Source: Isoetes taiwanensis
Lineage: Eukaryota; Streptophyta; Lycopodiopsida; Isoetales; Isoetaceae
Assembly (NCBI GenBank): GCA_021234155.1
Contig: JAJEKV010000001.1
Span: 18,993,382-19,057,381 of the forward strand
Direction: 5' to 3'
Length of the DNA stretch: 64,000 nt
Shown here: positions 41,130-52,949 of the stretch, one piece after another
How positions within the stretch are numbered: position 1 is the stretch's first letter
Layout: every line of letters begins with the position of its first letter
Notes under the pieces: generated by a model
What the model was told of the DNA's origin: nothing
What the model saw: only the letters and a program-made list of their open reading frames with translations
Database searches by the model: none
Translations under genes and position numbers: made by a program

Positions 41130-44100
41130 GAAACAGGTTCAATTTTCCCCTGTACAACCTATTCGTCGGAAGGACAATTGTTGCCCGGGGACATATTTTG
41201 AATAGAACCACTCTTCATGGGAAGGAAATAGATCCTTCAAATGTAGCTATTGAGGTCACGGAGTCCGCGGATCCCATCGACCGAAGCTTTGGGTCCCCGC
41301 TGAGGGGCGTATAACATTGGTGAAGCAAAGAGGGCACATTCATTCAAGTGGCCTAAGAGGGATGTAAAACAAAATGAGTTCCCCTCAAGTGAAGATACGC
41401 CTTGAGATCCCTCAATTTGCCCTCTTCGTAAGAGGATTCATCTAGTAGTCCACCATCCGCCAAGAGCCTCACGGACATCGGGTTTCCTTCGCTCACTATG
41501 GTGAACCAAGCAACACAAAGAACAAATGAAGAAGACGAGATAGTAGAGGAAATTGGAGGTCATGAGAATCTAGCTGCCCGCCTTGGTCTCGGGTTGTTTA
41601 AGCCTCAAGATGAGACAGATCTACTACTCCTTAACTGATCTACTAGGTTTGCCATGCTACATTCTTCATTCCCGTGATTGGATCTAAATATTCGAGGCTT
41701 AATATAGTCTTTAGTGATCCTCGGGATGCTATAGACGATGAGTTCTTGGGTGTATCAAAGGTCGGGCTTTCAGTGGGTAACATAATAGATCCAACGGGAA
41801 ACCAAAATATCAGGTCATGTCATGCTTGTGCTCGAGGCCTATAGCTAACAGCCTAGTAAAACGGGAGACCCATGATGTTTTGCTTCATGATGGTAGGACA
41901 GCTTTCACAACATTTACAAGCTCGAGCTGCTCTCTCGAACAGATGACTTAGAAGTTGAGTGCTTGGAAACCGATGTTGAGAAGCAATTCAAGAGGAAAAG
42001 GAAATATACATATGTGAAGAGGGTCGAGGGAACCAAAGGGGGATAGGAAGGAGGAGAGGATGTGCGCTTCCAAGTCAATCAAGAGTGCTCTAAAATCAAC
42101 ATGCTGCAAGGACGAATGTGTCAAAAAACTAAGCCGAGAGCAAGTATGTGCCTTAAAAAAGAATTTTATTCTCAATCAAGCAAAGGCCGTGGATTACGCT
42201 TTGTTTTTGATGTGTTGAGTGTAACTTATACTGTGAGGCGGTCGGAGGCGAAAGTAGTGGTCTCACGGAGTGGAGGTCACACACCGCATGGCGCTGGGCG
42301 TTTTTAGGAGTTGCTCACCACGTTTTATAGTTGGAGGAAGAGGTTCGAAGTTAGGTGGAAAACGGCGAGCATGGTAATACGTGCTCTAAGAAGCCTAGAT
42401 CTGTGACACTAGCTACAGAAAGTGTGCTTGATACCTTCATTAGTGAGATTCCACATCGAAGCAAAAAAGGGAAGGATGCTATAAGGGAGAATGTTCGCAA
42501 ACTTCCTTCCATTCTTAATAAGAAGAGCATACATAAGGAAATGGGTGCCGTGGTGGAAGAATTGACAGGAAAGAGTGTAACCTTGCCCTCTTTTTACAAT
42601 ATTTGGAAGAAGGAGTTTCGGGACGTCAAAGATAGCAAAAATACAGCATTCTCCAAGTGTAAATATGTGTAGTCATCAAGCGTAAATTGGAAAGAACAAA
42701 AGATACAAGGGAGAGGCGTAACCTTTCAATTCAACGGCGGGCACATATGTTGGAACAACGTTCCTGTAGGAGTCAATATTGGCATTGGCGTGCATTATCA
42801 CATCGTTCGCCAGAAAGTCACCTTTGCATAATACATGATAAGATGGATCAAGTCAAAACACTCACACCAAGAAGTCATCATCTCGCAAAGTCTGTTTGGA
42901 GAGGAGATCGCTTGAAGAGCAGCTTGACAGGAGCATTGACACATGGTCATGGTGGACGGGCTTATGGCCATTTCTCTCTTGATCTTTAGAAGGATGACTC
43001 AAACTTTCATGTTGGATCACTTTCTAGGATCCTACACTATCTTGAGTTGCCGGAAGAAGACAAGTGTGGTGATCTCGTGTGGGAAGCAGTAACTACGGTG
43101 ATTGCAAATTGATGCAAGCCCTAAAAGATACTCGACCACTTCAGCATAAGCTAGCGCAGACACAAGAGAAGATGCCTTCATCTTCTGGTGCCAACTTAGA
43201 AGGCTTGATGCCTTCATCTTCTGGTGCCAACTTAGAAGGCTTCAATCCTCTTCCTCGAAATCTCTACTTACAGTTGGATAATGCATCGGGTCAAAATAAA
43301 AATAGATATGTGTTCTCCTACCTCTCTTATTTGACATGGCTTAAGGTATTCGATGAGATTCAGGTTGGCTTCATGATGGTTGGGCATACTCATGACGATA
43401 TTGATGCATTGTTCGGGAACTTTTCGACGTTAATGAGTTCATCAGATGCTCTAACTTTGCCTGAGTTGCTTTACTTGTTTAGCAAGTGCAATGCAAAGTC
43501 TCCTGTTCCATATTTTGTGGATGAAGTTCCAGATTGGAAAGGCTTTGTCAAGGGATATATCCCTGATAAAGGCCAACGTCTAACAGGCCAGATGCGGCCA
43601 ACTCATAAAGAGTGGATTCCAGAAAAAGGAATAAGAATGTGGAAGGAGGATGAAAATGGTGAGCCAACGTTACCAACGGGGTGCCTAAAAATATCCCTCC
43701 AAGGAAGACATTGAAAGATCTCCCCGGCTTTGCGCGACAAAGATCGCAAGTACATAGCATTATGGAATTCCTTATGCAAAAATCAAGAAGATAGTGTGTT
43801 TGCACGACATTACAAAAGCAACTATGGATTACCGAACGAGATTCTTGTGTGTTTGGAAGATGTATCTCGGGACGACCTCAAAATGATAACTTTTTGGTTT
43901 GCGTACAAGGCAAGAACCTCTACAAGCCGCATTTACTCAGAGGTCGATGAAGCCGGTGCTTGTAAGACCTTTGCCTACGTATTGTGGGCCGCCAGATGGG
44001 CGCCCGGTGTTGCCTATGGATGAGTTCGATCCTCATGCACATGTTCTGAAAGGTATGTTTGTTTTAGTCCGACACGAGGCGATGAAACTCCAACGTGGTT

Positions 44101-44391
44101 GGGCTTTTCTGAGTAAGAAGATGCCATCCTAGATCCGAGTCTACCAATTATGGTCACATTTATGTATCATGGTGGATGCCTGTTGGTCATGACTATACAG
44201 GTTGCTTAACTAAACGTTGGCGACCCAATCCATCAGATCCATCAAGGTATGAGAAGTTAGATGCCATACATTATGCATGGGATGCAAATGGCAAAAGACC
44301 GAAGACTGTTCAGATTCCAAAATACATTGTTGACATGTGGGGGGACATAGCATTAGCTAAAAGCTCTCAATTTCAGTCATGTTCTCGATAA
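41130..44391 (+). pseudogene. DUF7869-type transposase-like gene, decayed (copy B)
   Basis: Same gene family as 3-2458. An N-terminal frame near 41150-41310 includes LFVGRTIVARGHILNRTTLH. Then come LTMVNQATQRTNEEDEIVEE (about 41500), CCKDECVKKLSREQVCALKK (about 42105), PSFYNIWKKEFRDV (42355-42672) and CIIHDKMDQVKTLTPRSH (42820-42880). The core frame 43079-43714 carries LYLQLDNASGQNKNRYVFSY and MMVGHTHDDIDALFGNF, then FVDEVPDWKGFVKGY. The C-terminal block at 44176-44391 carries IHYAWDANGKRPKTVQIPKY. The LDN and HDDID acidic residues are kept. A 36-bp in-frame tandem duplication (MPSSSGANLEG twice, 43172-43243) is an insertion relative to copy A. Stops and frameshifts between blocks make it a pseudogene, but it is better preserved than copy A. 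Confidence 0.75.
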
Positions 44392-44604
44392 TCATGTATG
44401 TAATTTCTTTTGCTATAATACTTAAGCATTTTGGACAATTAATACGTTGTCGATACATCAATTAGCTTCCATTATGCTTATACTAACATCCTTACATCTT
44501 TTATAATAGGTGTTTAATACACATCATTACATCTGATGCACACATTATTGATGGCATACATATAATTTATATGGACATATTATTGATGGCATTATAGAGT
44601 CGAT

Positions 44605-44860
44605 GATTCACTCATCATCAATCCCTGCTATTGTGATCACATTTAGCTCGTAGGCATGGCGCTCAGGAACCCAAAGAAGATGGATCACAACACGAGTAAG
44701 GCCGGGGCAATCACACTCACGACCTTCTGCTTTGGATTGTAAGTAAGGATCCAGCTTAACCCCTTTATGTATGCAGCGATTAATATCATTGTAGCTCATG
44801 GAGCAAAGAATGGTCTCAAACTAATCTTCATAAATATTATAAGCCATGGGAGATGAATGA
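44605..44860 (-). CDS. Short conserved-looking C-terminal fragment
   Basis: The minus-strand frame reads FETILCSMSYNDINRCIHKG, VKLDPYLQSKAEGRECDCPG, LTRVVIHLLWVPERHAYEL and ends DDE-stop at 44608. Composition is protein-like and the frame starts upstream of the only Met, so it is likely the last exon of a minus-strand gene. It is convergent with the DUF7869 copy B and may be a second gene of the same element. Family unknown. Confidence 0.35.
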
Positions 44861-44884
44861 CTTTACCGAATGGAGCTGCTTTTA

Positions 44885-45025
44885 TAGTCGTTGTAGAATT
44901 ATTGGTATAATACTTCAGCATTATTGGTATTATATGTGAGCATTTTTGGTATTATACGTCAGCATTATTGGTATTATACTTCAACATTATTGGTATTATA
45001 CTTCAACATTATTGGATTCGTAGCT
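44885..45025. repeat. 22-24-bp tandem repeat
   Basis: Six copies of CATTATTGGTATTATAC followed by (T/G)TCA(A/G) and variants. Confidence 0.85.
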
Positions 45026-45059
45026 ATAAATTCTTTTAACTTGTTTTCACTTCTCACTT

Positions 45060-45420
45060 TTCACCTTGCTACTTGATCTTGATCCTTGCTTCTTGCTCCT
45101 TCATCTTCCTTGTTCCTTGATCTTCTTGCTACTTGATCTTCCTTGTTCCTTGATCTTCTTGCTACTTGATCTTCCTTGTTCATTGCTTCTTGCTACTTGA
45201 TCTTGATCCTTGTTCCTTGCTACTTCATTCCCGTGCTCCTTGCTACTTGATCTTGTTCCTTGCTCTTGATCTTGCTACTTGATCTTGTTCCTTGCTACTT
45301 GATCTTGATCGGTGCTTCTTGCTCCTTGATCTTCCTTGTTCCTTGATCTTCTTGCTACTTGATCTTCCTTGTTCATTGCATCTTGCTACTTGATCTTGAT
45401 CCTTGTTCTTGGACCCAATC
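45060..45420. repeat. CTTGATCTT / TTGCTACTTGATC minisatellite
   Basis: Irregular tandem array of TTGCTACTTGATCTTGATCC, TTGTTCCTTGATCTTC and similar over 360 bp. Confidence 0.85.
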
Positions 45421-45490
45421 CTCCCTGGGCTACTCCAGAAGGCCTGCAAGCATGCCCCAGGCATTCTGTGCGGCCTGGAATGGATGAGCT

Positions 45491-45895
45491 ATGGGACCAT
45501 TTCTTGGAGTGGAGGTTGCCTACGGTCCCACCAAGCGACTTACAATGGAGTTGATCAACTTCATTCTAGAGCGATTTGATTGTGGTCATGAGCCACTGAT
45601 GGAAATTAATCCATCCGAATGTTATAGGAGACTTGCAATGAGGGGAATTCTTGAACCCCCCTCCTTATCTGGGACGAGATGCTACAAAGAATTGAGGCCC
45701 CTTCTTCGCGGCTTTGGATATTTAGCATACTCTCGGATGCATACATATCGAAGTTCATTCATGAAATTTGTAAGGGGACAGATGTATGGCCTTATTAGGG
45801 TGTACTACAACGAAAAGTACAACGGTTTTGTGGAGTTGGGTCCGCTCTTCTTCCGTGAGTATCATCCCCGTGGAATTACTTTTTCTAATGACTAG
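45491..45895 (+). CDS. Hypothetical protein, 134 aa
   Basis: An uninterrupted ORF with normal composition: VAYGPTKRLTMELINFILER, FDCGHEPLMEINPSECYRRL, LRPLLRGFGYLAYSRMHTYR, FVELGPLFFREYHPRGITFS. No family recognised, no signal peptide and no membrane segment. It directly follows the CTTGATC minisatellite, so the true start may be an upstream exon. It may be element-borne. Confidence 0.45.
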   Translation: MGPFLGVEVAYGPTKRLTMELINFILERFDCGHEPLMEINPSECYRRLAMRGILEPPSLSGTRCYKELRPLLRGFGYLAYSRMHTYRSSFMKFVRGQMYGLIRVYYNEKYNGFVELGPLFFREYHPRGITFSND

Positions 45896-46290
45896 GTACC
45901 CCATATGGTGGGAAGAATCAGTTTGGGAGGAGCGTGAGCTCTTGACTCCTAACCCAGAGATCGTGGGTTAGACCCTCGGAGCCAAGGGAAAGGGGAAGGG
46001 GAAGGGGTTAGGAACCTCGGGGAAGGTTACTAGGGACATACATAGTTCATACTTCGGTCTCTATTGTGTTTGGAAGTTGGTATATGATACCGTGTTATTA
46101 TGTTCTCTAAATATTCATGTATGTATGATAAAATGCATCACGCGTGTATACAACCCCGCAGATAAGGTCTATGATACGTGGTAATGCGTGACGCGTGTAT
46201 ACAACCCCTGCATAAGGTCTATACAACCCCCATAATAAAAAAATTCCAGTTTACTAAAAATTTTCCCATTATAATGAAATTGTGCTTTAC
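45896..46290. other. Non-coding, with a short direct repeat
   Basis: ACGCGTGTATACAACCCC and ATAAGGTCTAT(G/A) recur at 46140-46175 and 46191-46222. Confidence 0.5.
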
Positions 46291-46390
46291 ATCACCCCCG
46301 TGTGAATATGCACCCAAACAAAAGGGGGTTTAAGGGGGAATTTAATTTTAATACGTGTAACGTAATGGTTTGTGTTATAGGTTGAAAAAA
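46291..46390. repeat. Dispersed repeat, inverted copy of 23541-23645
   Basis: See 23541-23645. Followed at 46398-46412 by a GCCCCTTCGGGGC hairpin. Confidence 0.8.
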
Positions 46391-46925
46391 AAATTTTGCC
46401 CCTTCGGGGCCAAAAACAAACAACGTTATATAACATTTGGATGAGTTGATGTTGCGAATATAAGCAATTTAAGCTAAAAATCCATAAACTTCAATAGAAC
46501 TCAAAATATGAGTTCTATTATTAAGGGGGAAGTATAATTAGAATTGTTGGATTAATGATTTATGTTATCAAAAGATTTGAAGGCAAACAGAAAAATAAAG
46601 ACTTCAAGAGGAAAATAAAGACTTCAAGCATCTGTTTCAAGCATATGTTACAAGAATATTGAATAGTTCAATATCTAGATAATAACTCTTGCGCACAATA
46701 TAATCTTTCTTCATTATCTCGATATGTTTGTAATCGATTGAACATTTGTGAATCGTTCATTCAAGTACTAAAAAACACTTTAACAGATGATTTGGCAGAA
46801 TACTTGATATCTCTGGAATGTCGCTAGATGTATTCACTGCTAAAAACAAAGTGCGAAGAGCCTTGTATTCCAAGACCAGCTAAAACCAGCACTCATAGTT
46901 GTAGCATCAATATATGCAACTAGTA

Positions 46926-46952
46926 ATGGTGCCCAGCGTTGCTGGGCATAGG
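46926..46952. repeat. GCCCAGC-GTT-GCTGGGC hairpin repeat
   Basis: Second copy of the hairpin repeat at 20893-20925. Downstream GCCTGTAAATGTTTGG/ACTGTAAATATTTGGGG-type units recur at about 46970, 47305 and 47338. Confidence 0.75.
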
Positions 46953-49900
46953 TTGGAAGCCTGTAAATGTTTGGCCGCAATGCGAAAAGCATGTAAATTT
47001 CGACCATTGGTTCACTTTTCTTTTAGATTTTGTTATTTTAAGAAAATAAGGTATGATCGTATAGGGGATATCAATTGCATATTGAGGTATGGATAGGTTG
47101 TGTGTCAATATTGACTTTTGATTTTGTTGTAGGGGCATGTGTCAATGCCTATAGGGCATAGGCAGTTGTTTACGTTCAACACAGAAGGAATAATTGCATA
47201 TATCAACAGCTAAAACATGTCTTTTTGCATTTTATGTTATTATTCTTAGTAGTTATGGTGCCCAGGGGCAATATATGGAGACATATAAATTGCAAATATT
47301 GGAAACTGTAAATGTTGGTGTGCATCTTGTGGGGAACTGTAAATATTTGGGGTCTGTAAATATCAATGGGCATAATATTTTAGAGAGGTTGTTACGTGTA
47401 TATCTCTTGTTCATAAGAAATTCTAATTGTTTCTTTGTCGTTATTTGTATAGAATGTCTTTAAGATTTTAGCCATTGAATGCGTCTTTACTATTTATCTA
47501 TCCATGTTTTGTAAAATTGAGTGGCATATAATCCCCTTTTGCTTTCTTAGGAGATGGGATTGAAAGCCGAGTCTAGAGTCTGCCATTGTCTTATCATAAA
47601 AGAAAGAATTATCCATTTAAGCTATTGAATTTGCCTTTGCTTATGAACAATCGGATGACCTATGATGGTCTTTTTGTATTTGGATTTGCTTTCTTATTTT
47701 TTTTTTTGTACTATAGGTCTATGAGGATTCCTTGCTTTCTATACTTTAAGCTCTAACTTCATCTTTGCCCTCCCTGAGAACTTCTATACAAATGTGGATC
47801 ATGCCCAACATTGCTTCCCTTTGTGCACTTCAAGAACAGGTTGCATGGAAAAAGTCGCTCGTAACCAAAAACAACTAAGTGAATAGAAAAGCAACTTCGA
47901 TTAATGAAGTAGACTAATACGCAATAATAGATGGAAAAAGATAACATTTAGATGCTCGTGGCACCATCCCTTCAGCCCCAAAACAAAAAGCTCGAGAATT
48001 ACCTCTTTTGAACTTCTTGCTCCCCGCTCTCTGCCTGCTTATGTTGGGACAGAATTGGTCCTCAATGTACACATCTACTTAAATGGCATAACTGAATTTA
48101 TTCTCTAGCTGGAACTTAAAATTAACCTTTACCTTTCTTTTTCATTACCATAATTACAATGCCGGTTCTCCATAATTCTGCAATATCAATTTATGCATCC
48201 TTTTTAAGCGCCACTTCCATTGCAGCTTTAAGGATATTTCTTTAAAAGTATGCTACTTTGCTTTGAACTTCTTGCTCCATGCCCAAGAATTCTATGTCGC
48301 TTACATTGAGACAAAATTGGCCCTGGATCCACTTATTGAACTCTCGAACTCGATAAAAGAGGAAGGGCAGGTTAAAAAGCAAAAAAAGGTCCCCCGGGGA
48401 GAGGGGGGCCGGCCTATTCATCATTAGGTACACGATATTTGACAGATAAAGAAATATGGTCCAGCCGGATCAGATTCAGCTACACATTTGGCGGCCAGAT
48501 TGCCTGTTCCATATTACCATAGCATTACACATGCACCAAGAAAAGAAATCCATGATGCACCAAGAGGGCAAGAGGACCGTATTGTGTATAAAATCAATTA
48601 TTTTGTCCAATTGTTCGCTCTGCAGAGCACATCAAACATGCAATTATAATGCTCCACTATCGGTGCGGAGCATAAACTCTTCTAGCGAAACAAACAAATA
48701 GCAAGCCTCATCAACCAGTGCCAAAGACGATCGCATACGAGAGAAGGATGAAAGATGGAAAAAAAATAGATCATATGGTACCTCTGGCCGCATGAAGCAT
48801 AGAGAAAGTTCTTGTCATGTGCGGCGCTTAACTGCGACATACCCAAAGCATACCAAATACATGGCAAATCCGAAGCAAAACCGACCGATGTAGCAAATTC
48901 AAATTTTAAAGATTTCGACACAAAGACCATGTCCATCGACGGAAGGAAAGGTCACATGTTCCTACAATAAACTGGCTGGATAATGTTTTAAGAATGTGGG
49001 GGATAACAAACTTGCCACCAACAGAGACTATCGATGCATGATGTAGTACAGTTTATAATCTTTAATCAGACAACATTTTGTATACTGAGCTCTCCCGCTC
49101 CTCATGAGAGTTTGGCATTTGACTTCTAGGAGAAAATGGTATCCCTTCCATGCCTAGAGAAATGAAGCAAGTGGCAAGAAATATGGAGTGCCGTGCATAA
49201 TAATCACAATAATCGACCTTGATCATCCATGTTCTTCGCAAAACAATCTTTCAAAGAATCGTGTACCAGCTAAAGTCGCCTTGAAAACCCTGATTGAACC
49301 ATCGGAAGGAGCAACGGCGCACCAGCCAAAGCTGATTTGAAAACCCTCGCTTGAACCACCGAATGCAAGAATCGTAGCCAAAAATAGAGGTTACATCGGA
49401 GATTACCAAGTAAGAATCGATTAAGATAAGAAAAATGGGCCCTTTTGAGGCGAGAATTGGCTGCACAGGTAGAATTCTAGCCATGGCCCGATATCTCAAA
49501 AAACCTCCCTACCCTAAACCCTAAGTGTGCCATAATCTCGACCTTGGGATGCGATGGAGAAGATGTTAGCCGTCCAGATTAGGGTTAGGGTTTTATGCAC
49601 GACATACAGTAAAACTTTATAATAAAGGATGTAAACCAAGAAGCTGGACAAAAAATGATGACCGTATCCATCTTCTTTTTTGCACAAAAGCTACGATCAC
49701 CAAGTATTTTCATACTTGGTAATTGTGGCATTTAGGAATAGACATCTGTATCAGAGGGAAAGGTGCAGATGGTGTCTTCACAATATCACATCTTACTGTA
49801 GCCTTGTTTTCGTGTTTTCCTAAAAAATGCAACGCATTCAACTACAAGCTCTGACATGACCTTTATGGTTTAAAAAGTCTCTGAAAAAATATTACATCCC

Positions 49901-50590
49901 AGCTTAGGATCAACAATTTGGATCGATTTGCCTTATGGAGTTACATGCACTCACAAAGTTACATTTATTGAAAGACAATTAACATTCAGTAGACTTCAAA
50001 CCAATTTATAAAGAGCACATGTTATTTTTATAAACTACTGGAGGATCTTCAGAAGAGCTTTGGTCGTTTCTACTGCAATATTAACCCTTGTCCCTGCTAA
50101 GTCCTTAGATTGGAATTTGCAAGGTAAGGGAATCACAATAACTTCATTTGGCGAGCTGATGGCCATTTCTAACACTATCGTAGTAGGTTAAACAAAATAA
50201 TTCAAAATGAAAAAGAAGTATTCTTTGATACAAGCATTTGAAAGAGGAAGAAGATCTTACCTGATCTCCACAAAGCTGTTAATCTTCACCTATAAATAGC
50301 TGGTAGTTCCCCGTTGTAGCTGGAACTCCAGTGCATGACCAACGCCGGCTCTACGACCCATGTTCGTCACTGCTGCAGCTCTTCGAGATATTGAGAAAAA
50401 TAGAGTTAGGTCTGCAAACAGATCAGAAATACTAAGTACTCAGAAAAACAGTAGAAGATTTTTACCGGTCAATCCAAGTACTAAAACCGAGCTGCACTTC
50501 CTCTGAAATAAGGATAAATCACAGTGGGGTTTTAATTTTTTAAGCTTAAAGTCTGTCAGTAAGAGTTTCAGAATCGAAACTATTGAGCTG
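46953..50590. other. Long non-coding stretch with local duplications
   Basis: No convincing gene. Duplicated pieces: GAACTTCTTGCTCC...GACA(G/A)AATTGG at about 48012-48060 and 48256-48320; GATTGAACCATCGGA/GCTTGAACCACCGAA at about 49291 and 49349. A minus-strand frame at 48936-48795 (FVSKSLKFEFATSVGFASDL) ends near a donor-like AGAG/GTACCA and could be a lone exon. Confidence 0.35.
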
Positions 50591-50596
50591 CCAGCT

Positions 50597-50926
50597 GTGA
50601 CATCAATCAAGCTGCACCTGCGTTTTCAACAGAAGATCAGAGCTCTATCAACAGCAAATAACCTCTTCCGAAATCTAATTTCCGGGTTGCACAGCCTCTT
50701 CTGGAGTCCAATGTCCGGATTACACAGCCTCTTCTGGAATCCAATATCTGGATTGCAAAGCCTCTTCCGGAATCCAATATCCGGATTGCACAAACAGCTG
50801 CGGAACCTGCAGCGGGATCCTCTTCTGCCAGAACGAATTGATCAATATATGATTGCCCCTCGAATGGTAGAATTCAATCCTTCAAGGGCAGAGGATGAAG
50901 TCTCCATTGCCGATAGTTGGAGTTGA
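50597..50926 (+). CDS. Hypothetical protein with four 11-residue repeats
   Basis: ORF of 109 residues. A 33-bp unit is repeated four times in frame at about 50671-50802, giving (P/L)(I/M)SGL(H/Q)SLF(W/R)(N/S). The C-terminus is charged (RMVEFNPSRAEDEVSIADSW). The repeat unit carries TCCGGATT. It could be a genuine small repeat protein or a minisatellite that happens to be open; no family recognised. Confidence 0.35.
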   Translation: MTSIKLHLRFQQKIRALSTANNLFRNLISGLHSLFWSPMSGLHSLFWNPISGLQSLFRNPISGLHKQLRNLQRDPLLPERIDQYMIAPRMVEFNPSRAEDEVSIADSWS

Positions 50927-51189
50927 ATTATAGCTTGTCAACACTAAATTCATAATATCCTATTGGACCTTATCTAAAAGCACATCCTTTATATAGAACA
51001 TTCTTTATATAGAAAAGCTCGCCAAGCAACAAAAACGTCAGAATGGTGTAAAAAGAACTATAGAAGCCAATGGAGCACAACCATGACTGCAAAAGCTACT
51101 AGGATGAAACAAGATAGTGGAACACTATTATAGCAAAGACTAAGAGGTTCACGAGACAAACAAAATGACACCCACAATTTGGTTCCATT

Positions 51190-52041
51190 TAATTCCACAA
51201 TTTGTTGTTTCACTCTCCACAATTCTGTCACCTTATGGGTTACCTTATGCATTCGACGACCAGTTTTTTTTCACCTTCAATATTTTCATCTTTTGTCTTG
51301 CCTCGGCTGCCTTTGAGTTTTACCAATCTCATGCGGCAATTGTTTCGTCTTTGGCATGCCCAGGATATCCTTTGCTCCCCGAATGTCGATGACATCCTTT
51401 GGATGGTGCCATGCATTCCTAATATGTCATCTTTTCAGGATGTGCTCCTCTTTAGTCTTGCCTTCTATGTCTTGATGTGGATCCCACTCTAGCCGGCATT
51501 GTTGCATCGTCCTCCCATGTTCTCAATCGCCTTCTCTCTACATTATCTTTTTGTAAAGGTGCGACGCCACATTACACGGCCCTCCCACCCAGTTTCATGG
51601 CTCTGAATATCACTTATATCCCTCAATCTCATGCTGCTTCCACTCTTCTTGCCTATTCATCTGCTTGGCATCGGTTTTGGTCTTAATGTGTGTCACTAGA
51701 ATTCTATCAATGGGATGGATAGAATTGAGTCCTATTCGTCCCAGCTTCCTCCACCTCACTCTATGCTTGATGGTTTTCTGTCCTAAATTAGGTTTGGAGG
51801 CCCTTGTCCTTTGTACGGAAGATCACTAAGTTTCTTGGATCTACTTATGAACATTGACACCTTCTTGGGTATGTGATTTAGTGCCTTAGCCTTACTGTTT
51901 GGCCTTCCATTATCTGACCTCCGTTCATTACCGAGATCTGTAGGTCTCAGTATGGTCTGATCTTTGCAATTGCTCCCCGCCCAGTTGCCTCTGATCTCTG
52001 TGCGTTTTCTCCTTCGTCTACATCTCTTGTTGCATTTGCTC
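51190..52041 (+). pseudogene. Possible tyrosine-recombinase (DIRS/Crypton-like) element remnant
   Basis: Decayed plus-strand frames include MRQLFRLWHAQDILCSPNVD (about 51315-51400), HVLNRLLSTLSFCKGATPHY (51517-51580) and PQSHAASTLLAYSSAWHRFW (51620-51685). The last resembles the SxxTxxxYxxxWxxFxxWC start of the SAM-like domain in tyrosine recombinases of DIRS-type elements. The catalytic R...H-x-x-R...Y core is not visible, partly because a 3.3-kb element is inserted at 52046. Identification is from pattern only. Confidence 0.3.
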
Positions 52042-52408
52042 TCACAACAAGATTGCGTATTAAACGGGAGCAAATCATTGAAACGGGAGCAAAAGGAATA
52101 TTCCTCAAAGATTCCCTTTTTTTTCCAAAAAAAGAGCTAAAATGAGGCAAAAAATTTATTTTGGTCATAAATTTGCATTTTGACCCCTCCAAAATCGCTC
52201 ATTTTTTTGTGCAGATAGAAAATTGACTATGTCAAAGTGACACTTTTCCTAACAGTTAGAATTTACCTGAAGTGTGTTTTTGAGAAAACCACTAATTTAA
52301 GTGTACGTCCTACACAACATTTTGTTAGCTTAGATTGTATTCCAAAAAAGGTACTTTTAGGTTACAATGTGTCCTTTTTTAACAATATAATATCTCAAAG
52401 TACCAAAA

Positions 52409-52942
52409 TTGTATTCCGGAATACACTTTTGCTATTCGAGGATAACAGAACTGTATTCCGGAATACACTTTTGCTTTTCTTAAAAGTCAAAGTGTATTCC
52501 AGAATACACTTTTGGTTTTGCTCGAAATTCAAAGTGTATTCCGGAATACACTTTTGTTGTACAAGTTTCTGAGAATCAACATTGATCTTGCAATTTTCCA
52601 GGTTTTCCAGGTTTTCAGCATATTCAATGACCTTGCATTTTTTTTTCAATTAATATGAATGACCTTGCGATTTTATTTGTTTCTTTTATGTGGGGATACA
52701 GGAACGTCGTTCTAAATACTGAAGGAATTAGCGAAAGGGAAAAATAAACCAACAACAACTAGTTTTTTTTGGCATTGATGCGTGGACGATAAAATCATAT
52801 TCTATTCTATTTTTTTCATTTATTTTGTGTGGATACAGGGTCATGGGTTTAAGAACAAGTCAGGGATACTGGGTTTTGGTTCAAAACTATAAGTGGAAAA
52901 TGTATTCCGGAATACACTTTGTATTCCGGAATACGTTTTGAT
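52409..52942. repeat. TTCCGGAA palindrome array inside the 3.3-kb element
   Basis: GTATTCCGGAATAC cores at about 52411, 52452, 52493 (one mismatch), 52535, 52901 and 52923, flanked by AAAGT/ACTTTT as in the array at 17.7 kb. Related CTATTCCGGAATAG and one-mismatch forms occur at 54817-54900, each followed by C(G/A)TAAGAGTGCA or similar. Confidence 0.9.
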
Positions 52943-52949
52943 GTTTTTT

